From NCBI RefSeq assembly GCF_021347895.1, contig NC_067123.1, forward strand, positions 6,267,828 to 6,331,827: DNA of 64,000 nucleotides, written 5' to 3'. A program made the translations under genes and the position numbers. Shown here piece after piece: positions 48,105 to 60,116 of this stretch. This DNA is from Acanthochromis polyacanthus (lineage: Eukaryota > Chordata > Actinopteri > Pomacentridae). Numbering within the stretch: position 1 is the first letter of the stretch; every line of letters starts with the position of its first letter. The notes below the pieces were generated by a model that was not told the DNA's origin, did not search any database, and was given only the letters and a program-made list of their open reading frames with translations.

Positions 48105-48394
48105 CTAATTGTTATTGACCTTCAGAACGAACAGGTTACTGGAGGTCAGGATGTACAGTCTCTCGTTGGTTGCTCTGAAGCCCAGGATTGGTTTGTCTGA
48201 GTCCAGGCTGGCCACCTGTTGCTTGGCAACCTGTCCCACCTGTCGGCCCTGCTTCCTGTTGAACAGGACGGTTTCCACGGGCGACGGCTGCCGGTAGATG
48301 AAGGCTCGGCGCAGACACTCGCACAGCGACGCGTACGAGAAGTTCGGAGCGCAGGTGGCGAACTTCTTATCCCGCTTAGACGCCTGGACGTAAC
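48105..48394 (-). CDS. nudcd1: NudC domain-containing protein 1, last coding exon
   Basis: On the - strand the acceptor TTTCTCAG is followed by two bases that complete a Gly codon. Then 95 residues run from [20 protein letters not shown], through [20 protein letters not shown], to KVNNN and TAG. It closely matches the human NUDCD1 C terminus ([29 protein letters not shown], ending KVNTEN). NUDCD1 (CML66) is a NudC-family protein of about 583 residues with a central CS domain; this exon is the tail beyond that domain. Partial only because the gene extends off the window. Confidence 0.95.
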
Positions 48395-48569
48395 CTGAGA
48401 AAGAGAAAGTGAGATCTGAGAAACACAGGAGGTGTTTTCATCTATATTATGTGTAGTTATGTGGCGATTAGCGTCTGTCTGTCTGTTAGAAACATTATTA
48501 AAAACGGATGAACGGATTTGGATCAAATTTTCAGGGAAGGTCAGAAATGACAGAAGGACAAAGTGATTC

Positions 48570-49110
48570 GAAAAATTTGGTCACTTTGCATAAAATTTAG
48601 ATCGTTTTGTATCATATTTTGGCTGTTTTGTATCATATTTTGGTTGTTTTCCATCTATTTTGTGTAGGTTTTTGTCACATTTTAGTTATTTTCTGGAACT
48701 TTTAGCTGCTTTGCAACTTTTTACGTTAATTTTGCATCACAATCTGGTCATTTTGTGTTAACTTTGGTTGTTTTGTACCATATTTTGGTTGTTTTTTGTC
48801 ACATCATGGCTATTTTGTCACATTTTAGTTATTTTGCATCTTTTTGTGCTGATTTTGTATCACAATTTGGTCATTTTGCATGCAATTTTGGTAATTATTG
48901 TCACATTCTTTTTATTTTAGTTGTTTTGCATCTATTTGTTTTCATTGTCATCACATCTAGTCATTTTCTCTCCCATTGTGTTTTTTTGTGGAACATTTTA
49001 GTTGTTTTGCATCTTTTTATGTTAATTTTGCATCAAAATCTGGTCATATTTTGGTTGCTATTTTTGTCCCATTTTGGTCATTTTTGCGTCACATTTTAGT
49101 TGTTTTTATC
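48570..49110 (+). repeat. T-rich degenerate tandem array
   Basis: CATTTTGGTTGTTTTGCATC-type units as at 41-46 kb. Confidence 0.75.
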
Positions 49111-49925
49111 ATTTTAGCTGTATACTTCGCTTCTGCTTATGTCTTTAAGTCTGTAGTTGGCTTTTTTTGAATGAGCTGTGTCGTTAGCGGTTTTCTATGA
49201 CTTTAGATATGTAGTTGGCAACTTTTTAGGGCCATAGCTGTGTATTTGGCTGTTTTGTATTAATTTAGCTGTGTATGTAGCTGTTTTGTATTAATTTAGC
49301 TGTGTATTTAGCTTTTTTGTATTAATTTAGCTGTTTTGTATTAATTTAGCTTTTTTGTATTAATTTAGCTTTTTTGTATTAATTTAGCTTTTTTGTATTA
49401 ATTTAGCTGTGTATGTAGCTGTTTTGTATTAATTTAGCTGTGTATTTAGCGCTTTTGTCTTAATTTAGCTGTGTATTTAGTGGTTTTGTATTAATTTAGC
49501 TGTGTATTTAGCGGTTTTGTATTAATTTAGCTGTGTATTTAGCTTTTTTTCTGTAACTTCAGCTGCATAATTATCTGATTTTCAGTTATTCAGCTGTGTT
49601 GTCTGTTAGCTTCTTTGTATGGATTTGGCTCTATAATTAGCTACTTTTGATAACTTTAGCTGTGCAGTTAGCTTCCTCTATGACTTAGCCACATTGTTTG
49701 CTCCTTTGATGACCTAAGCTGTGTAGTTAGTTATTTTTCTATGACACTTGGTAGCAGAGTGGTCTGACCCACTTTCTGTAGTTTTGGAGAAAAATGGGTT
49801 CAAAGTTTTGAGTTTTCAAGAATGGTCTAACATTCACTGTAACACCACATGTGGATTGTAGGTTAGACTGCTTTGCCACTGAAACCTAGACCATGAAACA
49901 TGACAGAAAGTTACAGAAAACTCAG
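49110..49925 (+). repeat. TTAGCT-rich block shared with trhr intron
   Basis: Tandem TGTATTAATTTAGCTGTTT-like units, then GCAGAGTGGTCTGACCCACT, then TAGACTGCTTTGCCACT, in the same order as at 12340-13180. The tandem unit has been replaced or expanded differently in the two copies. Confidence 0.75.
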
Positions 49926-50736
49926 TTTGGATTTTTTGTAGGTTAGACCACTCTGCTTCTAACCCCGTCAAATGTCAGAAGACAGATTTGAAAAGGAAAC
50001 CATCAACAATAATACCATCAAAGCTGAAAGTAAATCCTGCATTCGCTCTCAGTCACCTGTCAGGCTCTTGGAAGAGATCAAACTGATTTTCTCTGATGGT
50101 CTTTTCCAGTATTTTGAGCTCCTTATCATCTGTGACAGTCTGTTTTTAAAGCTGACTGGATCTCCACTAGGTTGAACTGAGCTTTATGGAAACATTTAGG
50201 GCTGAAGAACTCTAAGAGACGCTTTATCCTCGCTGACCGAGCAGCATTAAGGCTCAAAACTACAACTACTACTCCATCTATGTGTGAGGTTGTAAATGAG
50301 ACATACAGTTAAAAGTTTAGTCAATAAATTCAAAGTCCTGTTTTCTGAAATGGATCTTTTGAAGGAGTTGATACACAGTTTGTGACAAGACAGTAAATTT
50401 TGAATAATTTTCTTAATAACTAGCAGCATTATCAATTAATAAACAATTAAGAACAAAAATAAAGTACAGTAGATATGTGTCCTGTGCTGATGTTGTTTTA
50501 GTCAACAGATCCACGACTTAGGCTGTACAGGTAGATCTGTTATATACACCACTCAGATCTATGAACTCTGTCCTAGTTGATCCCAGTTTTTCTTCAACAT
50601 TTGTTCTGGTCCGAGGTCATTAACTGTCCCGGAAGTCTTCGTCATGGTGCCTGCTGCCAGCTAAACTCCCACAATGCTCTCTGGTTGTCAACATGAACTT
50701 CCTGTAGTCTCAGTGACGCCTCCTCTGGTCTCTACA

Positions 50737-51213
50737 CAGGCGTGAACTAACCGTGACATCACTTTTTGGCTTCAACGCCGAGAAAAAGAAGCCCGGATTT
50801 TGCTACTTCCTGGTCGCCATTTTGGATTTTTTGGAGCCAGTGACGTAAAAAGCGTCATCAAACAGACTGGACCGGAGAGCAACCAGGGGCAGGACCAGTC
50901 TATGGGACTGTCTATCAAGTATAGCCACGCCCCTTGGCTCCGCCAACTTTAACGATTTATTTAAAATTCAGTATTCAGTATCGGCCACCTGATCTCTCAT
51001 TTTGACCATGAAAACTAACGGGAAAAAAATCCTGAGCTGTAGAAAATCAGTCTATCAAATTAATTTTTTTCCAAAAATGAATTGGGGTCTATGGAGCAAA
51101 AGCTTTTTGAAGCCAACCCTAGCGGACGGCGTGATATTGCAAGTTTTTGACACTTCCGGGTGGGCTTCATGTTTGGAGCCAGATGCTACGTCCATCTTTA
51201 TATACAGTCCATG
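50737..51213. mobile_element. Nested transposon with 8-bp duplication
   Basis: TCTCTACA flanks both sides (50729-50736, 51214-51221); arm B reads through with a single TCTCTACA complement, the empty site. Ends start CAGGCGTG and, complemented, CATGGACTGTATATAAAG. No ORF. The 8-bp duplication suggests hAT-like, but the ends are poorly inverted. Confidence 0.75.
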
Positions 51214-51369
51214 TCTCTACAGCATCAAATAGTAAGAGGCTCCACCTGGTGGAACAACCAGGTACTACAGCTGATCTATAATACGTTTACTGACATCATG
51301 CAGAGAAAACAGGTTTTCTACATCTGTTGGAGCTTGTGGAGCCTCGGTACATCCTACTATCTAATACTA

Positions 51370-51690
51370 CTTTTGCCCTCTAACACTACATTTACCCTTT
51401 AACGCTACATTTACTCTTAAATGCTACATTTACCCTCCAATGCCACACTTACCTTCAAAAACAACATTTTCCCTCTAACACTACATTTACTGTCTAATGC
51501 TACATTTTCTAACACTACATTTATCCTCTAATGCTACATTTATCCTCTGACGCTACATTTACCCTCTAATGCTACATTTACCCTCTGATGCTACATTTAC
51601 TCTCTAATGCTACCTTTACCCTCTGATGCTACATTTACCCTCTAACCCTACATCTACCTTCTAACACTACATTTGTCCTGTAATGCTACA
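51370..51690 (+). repeat. 18-bp minisatellite
   Basis: About 17 imperfect units of CTCTAATGCTACATTTAC. The complementary arm at 56390-56440 keeps only three or four units, so this array expanded after the copies separated. Confidence 0.85.
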
Positions 51691-53069
51691 ATCACCAAAA
51701 CCCATTGGCCAAACCTTTAATGAATACCATGTTTTCCACATGTGCAGACACATTCACAATTCATCCAAGCGAAAACAAAAAAAAAATCAAGAAGAGAATA
51801 AATGTCTGATCAGGTATGTGTCCAGCTAGTAAATGGTCAATCTATTATTTGTCTGATGTTGTATCAAGGACAAGTGCTGCTATTTTCCTGACCAGATTTA
51901 CTCTTTATTCTGGTTTGTTATTGGATCAACCTTCCAGCTTCTCCAACCTGGTGGCCAAACTATTGGCTCCGGCCGATCCAAGCAGACAATGGCTTTGATT
52001 TCCTGATGCATGGCTTCACCGCACAGCTGTGGCAGCTCAGAATTGCAGCACTTAAAGCGATTTCTCTTGTCTCTGAGGGACATGGAAGTAAATACTGACA
52101 GTCTACCAGGGAGCAGCAATGACAAAAAAATAACCCAAACAGCAAGATAAAAAAGCAGCTTTAAAAAGCAATTTACTGAAAGAACAGGATATAAAACAAA
52201 AATAAAAACTGCATGTAAACACAAGATTAGATTAGATACAGTACAAATACAGATATTCACCTTCTGAAAGTAAAACCAGTTGCAAGGACTCACATAACAC
52301 ATTAATTACATCGGCATGAAGAGCAACTGAAGCAGTTTGATTTCCAGTTCGTTATAGATGAGCAGGTCGTGTTCATGTACAGAAGACAGAAGAGCCATTA
52401 ATGAGGCAGTGAACTCATTTAGTTGGAAAGCAACAGCACCAAGGCAGCATCGATACACCTGGTTAATATTTACACTGAAAAGGTCTCTGGAGAAAATTAA
52501 TCCATAATGGACGAATCAATCGAGTCATGAATCCAGCAAAATGCCAAACGTTAGCTTGTTTCAGCTTCTTAAATGTGAACATTTGTTTTCCATCAGTGTA
52601 AAAACAAATCAGACCAAACAATTCAGCAAAGACTTCACCTTTGACACTCCAATGATTAGTCAATAATGGTTGGTTTAGTCACTGCAAATCACGTCAACAC
52701 CTGAAATACTGACATGGCTTCTCAGTTTGTTTGTTCCGTTCTTCAATGAATGTCAAAGGTCATGAACTGCCATCATTTACCATCACAGCATTTACAGCGT
52801 TTATACCAAAGAGAACAAAAGATCTGGGCCAGAACACATTAGCTGTCTTTTCATCAGATTTGTAAAGCAGCTGCTGTTCATACATCTGGTTCTGTTTCAT
52901 AAATGTCAGTCATTGTGAAACTGAGCGTCTGAATTCCACTCCCACGGTTTGTACACGGAACATGTTCCCACTCAGCCAGTTATTAGACCTTTTAATGTCC
53001 AGAACACCAAAGATGTTCTCCAGCGGCAGAACACCACCACCAAACCATCACTGGCAGATATATCCCAAT

Positions 53070-53300
53070 CACTGGCCTCCCTCTGTCTCTTTCTAGTAAC
53101 TCCATCAGAGCAGTCATAGGTGTCTTGTTGGCCTCCCTGACCCGCCTTTTTCTTGTAACTCCTTAAGAGGAGTCATAAGTATCTTCGTGGCCTCCTGAAT
53201 TAGCCTCTACTTTGTAACTCCAGAGGACTAATAGTAGTCTCTTTCTTGTAACTTCTTGGAGGAGTCATAGGTGTCTTGGTGGCCCTTCTTCATCAGTCTA
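53070..53300 (+). repeat. Degenerate 59-70 bp minisatellite, array 1
   Basis: Units built on TTCTTGTAACTCC, then GAGGAGTCATAGGTGTCTTG and GTGGCCTCC. Related to the cleaner array at 54750-54940. Confidence 0.7.
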
Positions 53301-54749
53301 TTTCTTGATTGGTCACTTTGTTTTTAAGAATCTGCTCTAGTCAGATTTACACAATTTCCACATTCCTTCCTTTTCTTACTGATGAATTTAACTAGACTCC
53401 AAGAGAAATTCAGTGAGTTGAAACTTTTTAAAAGCTGTCTGCACCCGTCTTCAATGAGATGAGCCACTTTAAAGGTGGTGAATACCAATGCAGTCACTTA
53501 TTTCACATTAAATATTTTTTAACTGTGTGGAACTCTAAAATAAATAGACCATGATTTAATGTTGAACAGCAATAAAAGGAGAAAACTTCCAAGTGGGGTG
53601 AATACTTTTTCTTTTCCATTAACTGTAGTTCTGTGAGAAGGTCGTAAATGTCAATAATATGGACTGTATGGGAAGTAGTAGTCTTCATGTGTTTGCATTA
53701 TTTCCACATCTGGCCCCTGATATTGGAGACCTGAGCTTTCATTATTCTTCTGCTGCTGGAAAACACATTAATTCACGCTTAGAATCTGATTAGTCACTTC
53801 CATCTGACAGCCTTTTCAATCACACAAAGATGGGACACTTCTTCCATTTTCAGCTATGTCCTTCAGGCTAATAAGGTTAGTTTGACAAAACAATGGGGTC
53901 TGGACAGATTCTCAACCAGCACAATCAATACTAAACATGATCAGCTTTTCTAAAAACATCCTTCCCTCTCATATCAATTATCTGAGGATTATATAAAAGA
54001 ATCTGTTTCTTCCGACAGATCTATTTTCTAAATCCACTCCCTACTTAGTGCTGGTTTGCCTCCTTAGCAGAGCAGCTTTTGAGGCTCACACACTCACGTT
54101 CGGGCCTCATTTTGATTTATTTATCAAAGTCTTTTCTGAAAACACCACTGAGGATTCATCTGCATGTTCAAACTGGATGATGCATTCCAAACACAAACGG
54201 GCAGATTGGTAAAAAGCCAAAGACAAATGAAGACGTCACAGCCATCAAGTGGGTAAATTGAAATAAAACTTGTTCCAGACGTCGTCGATTGAGCTGAGAA
54301 TAGAGACGAGGAGGTGAATTGAATACAGTAAGAGAATTGAAGAGATGCGGATCCAGAAATGAGTATTCTCAACACATGAGTGAAGGACTAACAGGCACAA
54401 AATGAAGCACTCAGATCCATTATCCAGATCAGTCTGATAGGTTTCTATGCAGAGCAGCACATCGACCCGTTAATGATCCTCTTTGCCGATTTACATATAT
54501 TTGCTTTTCTGTTCATGTAGAGAACCAGCAGAGTCCCTGCTGTCATTAACTGTAGCTGTCTGAAATGTTTTGTTTATCTGTCCATTGCAGCAGTGGAGGC
54601 TCAGCAGCAGGTGTAGAGGAAGGTAATGGCTGCAAGAATTCATTTGGATTAATGGAAACTAAGATCGACTTCTAGAGAGTCCCAATCACCTCCGCTTCCT
54701 GTGACCTGACTAATAATTCAAATGTTTCAAAAGGAACTCCACATTTTCT

Positions 54750-54940
54750 CACTAGTTTCTTTCTTGCAACTTCCTCAGAGGAGTCATAGGTGTCTTGGTG
54801 GCCTCCCTTACTACTCTCCTTCTTGTAACTTCTTTAGGGTAGTCATAGGTGTCTTGGTGGCCTCCCTTACTACTCTCCTTCTTGTAACTTCTTCAGAAGA
54901 GTCATAGGTATCTTGGTAGCCTCCCTCACTAGTCTCTCCA
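54750..54940 (+). repeat. 59-bp minisatellite, array 2
   Basis: Three clear units spaced exactly 59 bases (GTCATAGGTGTCTTGGTGG at 54783, 54842 and, variant, 54901). Same family as 53070-53300. Confidence 0.9.
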
Positions 54941-55184
54941 CATTTTCTTTTCTTTTTCCAATGTAAACACAAGGACACAGTTTCTTGTCTTTAAAAAAAA
55001 TGACATTGTGTGTAAAATTGAAATGTCTTGATTCAATTTTTGCACCTGAGCCGATCACAGTTATTAAATATTTAATACTTTCCAATACAGACTCCCAATC
55101 TAATACCAATTTTCTAATTATACACTCTATAAGTACATTAAAGTTAATAAAATCAATCCTATATATATCTATATATCCATCCAT

Positions 55185-56195
55185 TAGGCTTGGGCGGTAT
55201 TACGGTTATACCGTATACTGCCGGTGTTTAAAAATAGCAGCGGTATCAGTTCCAATACCGTTATGAAAAAAATGCAATGCTCTTATACAGGAGATAAGTG
55301 TTATGAGAGTGTGTGGCTCCATTATTAGAGAGGGAGAGAGAGCAGCGTGTGCGTGTGTGTGAGAGAGAGAGGGGGAGAGTGAGATGTCCGAGCGACCCTG
55401 AATGCAGCGCGAGCAAGGAAGACGACTCGGCTCGGTGAGGAAGAGAGAAGAGGTGTGTAGCTGCTGGGTTAGCGCGACTGTATGGTTCAGCTGCTGTTAA
55501 TTTACAATAAAGGCTGCAGTATTCTTCAATAAGGCCGGGCTCCTGTGTCTTTGCCTTCTACGACTGCTGAGGAAGTGAAGGGGGTTAACCCCGAAGTAAC
55601 AACAGTAACTTCGGCCCTGGAGAACTGTCCTCCCCTGGGCTTCCTGACCACGGTCAGGAGCTGAGCAGGAAAGGTTAACATAAGGATTAAAAATTAAATA
55701 AAAGTAATTTAATGCCTAAAATTGATTCTATGTCCAGTAGCACTTATATGTGGTTGAATTTTCAGTTTTACTTAAACGGTTATGTTTTACCCTACTTTTG
55801 GAGAATTTCCATAAAGTTTATGAACGTGATGTCGTCACGTGACAGCGCGGAGGAGAGAGAGAGGGGGGAAGATGGCAGATCCTGCACGAAGTGACTTGGT
55901 GTCAAGAAAGAACACAACTTCTGCAGTTTGGGAGTATTTCGGGTTCTGGGCAAACGAGAAAGGAGAGCCGGTAAATACTGATGAAGCAATTTGTAAATTC
56001 TGCAATCAAAAGATGGAAACACCTCTAACCTAAGGACGCATCTCCGAATCAACCACCCACTCACTGCTGCCAGTATTCAATTTTCGAACGTAAAGGCAAA
56101 AGCCAGTAACAGTAATAGTCATGGTAATAATGTATACCCTGGTAAAATGTGAAGGAAGTTTGACGGTATCAAAATTTGGATACCGCCCAAGCCTA
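55185..56195 (+). mobile_element. hAT element, non-autonomous, 8-bp target duplication
   Basis: CCATCCAT flanks both ends exactly (55177-55184 and 56196-56203). TAGGCTTGGGCGGTAT and GGATACCGCCCAAGCCTA are inverted ends. An 8-bp duplication plus an internal BED finger is diagnostic of hAT. Of the 1,011 bp, only the BED region is coding-like. Confidence 0.93.
55872..56063 (+). pseudogene. BED zinc-finger remnant of hAT transposase
   Basis: MADPARSDLVSRKNTTSAVW, then EYFGF and CKFCNQKM, give the first half of a BED finger with C-x2-C. After a deletion and frame change, GNTSNLRTHLRINHP supplies the H-x4-H half. The rest of the transposase, with its catalytic and dimerisation domains, is absent. 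Confidence 0.88.
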
Positions 56196-56224
56196 CCATC
56201 CATCTATATATATATAGATATGTA

Positions 56225-56720
56225 CAAATAATAGACTGGCCATTTACTAAAGGACACATACCTGATAAAGCTTTTATTCACTATCTGGACTGTGGATTGT
56301 ATTTGTATACATATGGGACTAAAGCTGTGTTAAAAAGATCAGTGGTCAACATGTTTTTTTAACAAGCCAATATTTATTATGATAGGGTAAATGTAGTGCT
56401 CGAGGGTAAATGTAGTGTTAGCAGGTAAATGTAGTATTAGATGTAGAATGTACTGAGTTTCCACAAGCTATAAAAGATGTAGAAAATCTGTGTTCTCTAC
56501 ATGACGTTAGTAAATGTATTGTAGATCAGCTGTAGTACCTGATTGTTCCACCAGGTGGAGCCTCTTACTGTTTAATACTGTAGAGACCAGAGGAGGTGTC
56601 ATTCAGACTACAGGAAGTTCATGTTGGCAAGTACAGAGCATTGTGGGAGTTTAGCTAGCAATGGACACCATGACAGAGACTTCTGTGATGCCTAAGGACC
56701 TCCAAACTGGAGACATGACT
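56225..56720 (-). repeat. Inverted-repeat arm B in nudcd1 intron
   Basis: Reverse complement of parts of 50600-51850 (for example GTTCCACCAGGTGGAGCCTC and CTACAGGAAGTTCATGTTG). It lacks the nested element and most of the 18-bp array. Confidence 0.85.
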
Positions 56721-57395
56721 TTAGACCAGTGAGGATTGACTGCGAATCAAATTCTATCTGCGGCAGAGCTACTTTTGCAGCCCAAATCATGTTTCTGTTG
56801 ACTTAAACAGCAATATCAGCACAAGACAAAAGTCAACAGTGCTCAAACTGCGATAACAATCATTGAGTGGTAACGCTGCTTATTACTGTTGAAGAAATGT
56901 TGCATCCTTCTGCAGAAATGAGAATTTATCGGACCAAGCTATATTTTTCATCTCTGACTGTCCAGTTTTGTTGAACCTGGTTCTACTGCAGCCTCAGATT
57001 TCTGTTCTTGGCTAACAGGAGTAGAACCAAACATGGCTGGTTGATGCTCAGCAAAAGTTGTTAGGAGTGATTATCAGAGCTACTGTATCCTTTCTGTCAG
57101 CTCCAACCATCCTGGACTCAATCAACAAGACATTTCTGTACACAGAACTGCCGCTCACTGGATGTTTTTGATGTTTTTTTTAATCATTCTGAATAAACTC
57201 TAGAGATCAACACTTTCAGCTGCAAGACTTGATCTGTTGCCATCCTGCCACATGACTGACAGACTGGAAGATTGCATAAACAAGCACACATGACGGTAAT
57301 AAAAAGTCCATTACTGTCTCTAACACCTTAAATGAGACTTCCAGATGTACCTGACTGAAGGCATCATAAGAGGTGTTATTAGCGTCAGCTCTTAC
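56721..57395. other. Intron sequence next to the nudcd1 exon, unrecognised
   Basis: No repeat or extra exon was recognised in this stretch of the last intron. Confidence 0.4.
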
Positions 57396-57555
57396 CCAGG
57401 GCGTTAAAGGTGGCGACGTGCTCCCACATGTTTCCGGGCTGTTCAGGTCGAGGCTGCCACACCAGAGCGTCCACATCGTGTCGGAGGCAGAGACACGGCA
57501 TTTCAGACGGATTGACATCCACTGTGAACAGATACTGATGGCTGCCAAGGTTCAC
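57396..57555 (-). CDS. nudcd1: NudC domain-containing protein 1, penultimate coding exon
   Basis: Acceptor CTCTCTGCAG precedes GTG; 53 codons run from [20 protein letters not shown], through [17 protein letters not shown], to [11 protein letters not shown] plus the first base of Gly, then GTAAGAG. It matches human NUDCD1 ([27 protein letters not shown]). The splice phase fits the last exon exactly. The preceding exon, expected to end near the FDGNTLKTTHV equivalent, was not found before position 64000, so the upstream intron is at least 6.4 kb. Confidence 0.95.
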
Positions 57556-58059
57556 CTGCAGAGAGACGAACGTTGGTGTGAATTAAAATCGCTCTGGTCA
57601 AGAATATCCCGCTGTGAGACACTGATATGAGAACGGAAAAGGAGAGTTTGTGTAATGAAGTGATAATGGAGCTGGTTGGGTTTCAGTGGTCGAGACACAA
57701 AGCACTTCAAGGACACTAGACTTGATGTAACTTGCACTTCCTCCACTGTATGAAGAATACTTGAATTACTTTCCCCATCACTTGTGTATCTCACCCAAAG
57801 TCCATCAGATTGACTGACTTTAAAAAGCAAACCATGAGAGATCAATCGATATTTGGAAAACTGAGTTCTGTAAAATATCCTGAGAATTTCTTCAGTTTCG
57901 GGAATTTTTCTATTTTGACCCTCAAAAACCAGGAAGTAATTTTCAGGATTCAATACTTCCAGTAATCTTTTTAGATCCACTGTGCATTGTCATTTTTAAC
58001 AGATCTGATTGATCCAGAGAAATACAATGTTGCTCCATTGTCTGTTTATTTATTTGGGA

Positions 58060-59130
58060 CCCAAAAACTAAACCTTTTAAGATCTTCTGAGTGAATTTTG
58101 ACAATTTCATATGTTATCAGACGTAGAACTCTTGTATTTTCTGCCTCAAAATAGCATCTTATTTGGGAATATCAACAAGAATTGAATTCCTATAGACATG
58201 AAATTTGGTGAGGACACAGAGAGAACAGTTTCATTCAGACCTAATTGATTAAATGGCTCCAGTAGAGACAACTGGCACTACAAAATGGAATTTAAATGGG
58301 CAAAAGTGGCAAACAAGGGTGCTACTGGAGCCCCATGTTTCTATTAAAAATACAGTCTTTGGTCGACATTTCGCCAACTTTTGAGGCTCGAACTAGCCTA
58401 GCCGCGCTAGACCCAGGTCTGAAGACGCAAGGGTCTAGGAACTCTCGACAGGGAGGGAGGCGGGCTAAAAGGTTGTCTTTCAAATCACTCTGCAGCAATT
58501 GGGTAGGTATACAACCAATCAGCACAACGAATAGGCTGACATAGTTCCAAGAGCTTCGGAAATTAGAGGATGAGGGAGTTCGGTGAAGCCTTATTTATAC
58601 AGTCAATGGGTGAAGCTCAAGTATATTACAGACAACTAAATTAAATTCGTTGCTGTGGGTTGTCTAGCGCGGCTAGGCTAGTTGTTTCCGGTTGTTTCTG
58701 TCAGAATCGTTGCGCCTCTGTTGTCACTTAGTTACGCCCATCTTCTGACTCTACACTTCATGGTGATTCGTCGGCCAGTTTTAGGAGCATTCAACCTCAA
58801 GACCTACCCTGGCAGAGAATTAAATTCGTGGCCGTGGGTTGTCTAGCGCGGCTAGGCTAGGCTCGAACATCAGTAGAATTTGATTTGTGGCAAATATTGC
58901 AAGACAAGGTTCCACATTTTAGATATTTTGACTTCAAACTTTCTAAAAATGATTCAAATTTTGTCTAAAATGACTCAAAATTGTCCTAAAGTACTCAAAA
59001 TTTGTCCAAAATGACTTTAAATTGCCCATATAAATAGAAATGAATAATTACTGGTTCATGAAAACAGTAAACAAAGTTGAAAACTTTCAAAACAGGTTGG
59101 TATTAGACCTCCAGAAAGTTCCTGTAAGTG

Positions 59131-59160
<30 letters not shown>
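58060..59160 (+). repeat. Rep-A dispersed repeat, copy 4, split by a hAT-like element
   Basis: Core CAGTCTTTGGTCGACATTTC at about 58350, interrupted within GAGGCTCGAAC and resumed at 58861. The upstream part (CAGACGTAGAACTCTTGTAT, TTTTCTGCCTCAAAATAGCA) parallels 2945-2990. Confidence 0.8.
58393..58860. mobile_element. hAT-like MITE with duplicated right end
   Basis: CTAGCCTAGCCGCGCTAGAC at the left and GTCTAGCGCGGCTAGGCTAG at the right are perfect inverted ends, flanked by GCTCGAA(C), a 7-8 bp duplication. The same right-end 20-mer also occurs internally at 58662-58681, so about 180 bp at the right end are duplicated. Confidence 0.87.
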
Positions 59161-59164
<4 letters not shown>

Positions 59165-59168
<4 letters not shown>

Positions 59169-60116
59169 TCATTCCATGAAACCGGTGCCTTTTCAACTTT
59201 GAAAATGTAAAATTTAAACTATATTTAATTTTTATTTTTTAAGTAGCCAGGAATCACAGAAGGTCTAAAATGACAGGAAATTATATTGTGCCATCTCAGG
59301 CTGTGTTATTTAATATTTGTTAATTATGTCAAATCCTGTTACTGTGGAAAGGTAACAGGGTTGACAGTAACAGGGTTGACCATTTTAAACTAATTTGCTT
59401 GTAGCTAGCTAAAATAAATGCTAGCTGAAGTGCAAGCTATGTACTTTGAAAGATAATTACTTGTAGATATTGATTATATTTTGAAAAATAGAAAATTGAT
59501 TATGTTTATATGTTAAAAACTGGTAACAGGATTGACGTTGTATGCTTGTCCCCCCTGGTTAAACCTTGAAAAAACTTCAAAATACCAAATCAGAGGTGAG
59601 AGAAACTTACTTGTTAATGAGCTGTTAGCATCCTGGTTCCGAGATGATGCAACCTCCTTTAAATCCTGTCAAATCTGGAATGTACCATTATTTTATAGGG
59701 TTTTTTAGTTAGGGTAACAGGGTTGACACAAAATCAGGGGACGCCGATAAATTGGTAATTTATAATGGTTAATATATATTATTATTACCAAAAACACTGT
59801 TTTACAATAAGATCATACTTTAAACTACATGTAAATGTAAAAATTTTAACATTTTGCCTACATTTTACAAATGAAAAGTCCTGTACACATACAACAATAA
59901 CAGTGAGGGACAGGCCAAAAACCTCACCCTCATCAGCATGAAAGTAATTTAAATTAATTAAAATAACATTTCATTGACTTTAATTTGATGTTATATTAAG
60001 GAGAGAAGACAGGGTAATGTTATATTTTTAAATGAAATATTAATTTGATGTTATCATAATTTTATGACTGATTATTTCTTGGGGACGCAAAAGGCACCGA
60101 TTTCATGGAATGACCC

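Larger units (their letters stand above)
50600..51850 (+). repeat. Inverted-repeat arm A in nudcd1 intron
   Basis: Complementary, in order, to 56225-56720: AACTCCCACAATGCTCTCTG, GAGGCTCCACCTGGTGGAAC, ACATCTGTTGGAGCTTGTGG and GGTATGTGTCCAGCTAGTAA all have complements in the other arm. It contains a nested element and an expanded 18-bp minisatellite. Confidence 0.85.
48395..57395 (-). other. nudcd1: Last nudcd1 intron (9.0 kb)
   Basis: Donor GTAAG and acceptor TCTCAG match in phase (1 + 2 bases of a Gly codon). The intron carries T-rich and TTAGCT arrays, an inverted repeat with a nested element, 18-bp and 59-bp minisatellites and a hAT element. The remainder, such as 51850-53070 and 53310-54740, has no recognised feature. 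Confidence 0.9.

Noticed and set aside
54722..54907. Repetitive + strand frame in the 59-bp array
   Set aside because: The 59-bp unit is not a multiple of three and the frame reflects the minisatellite, not a protein.
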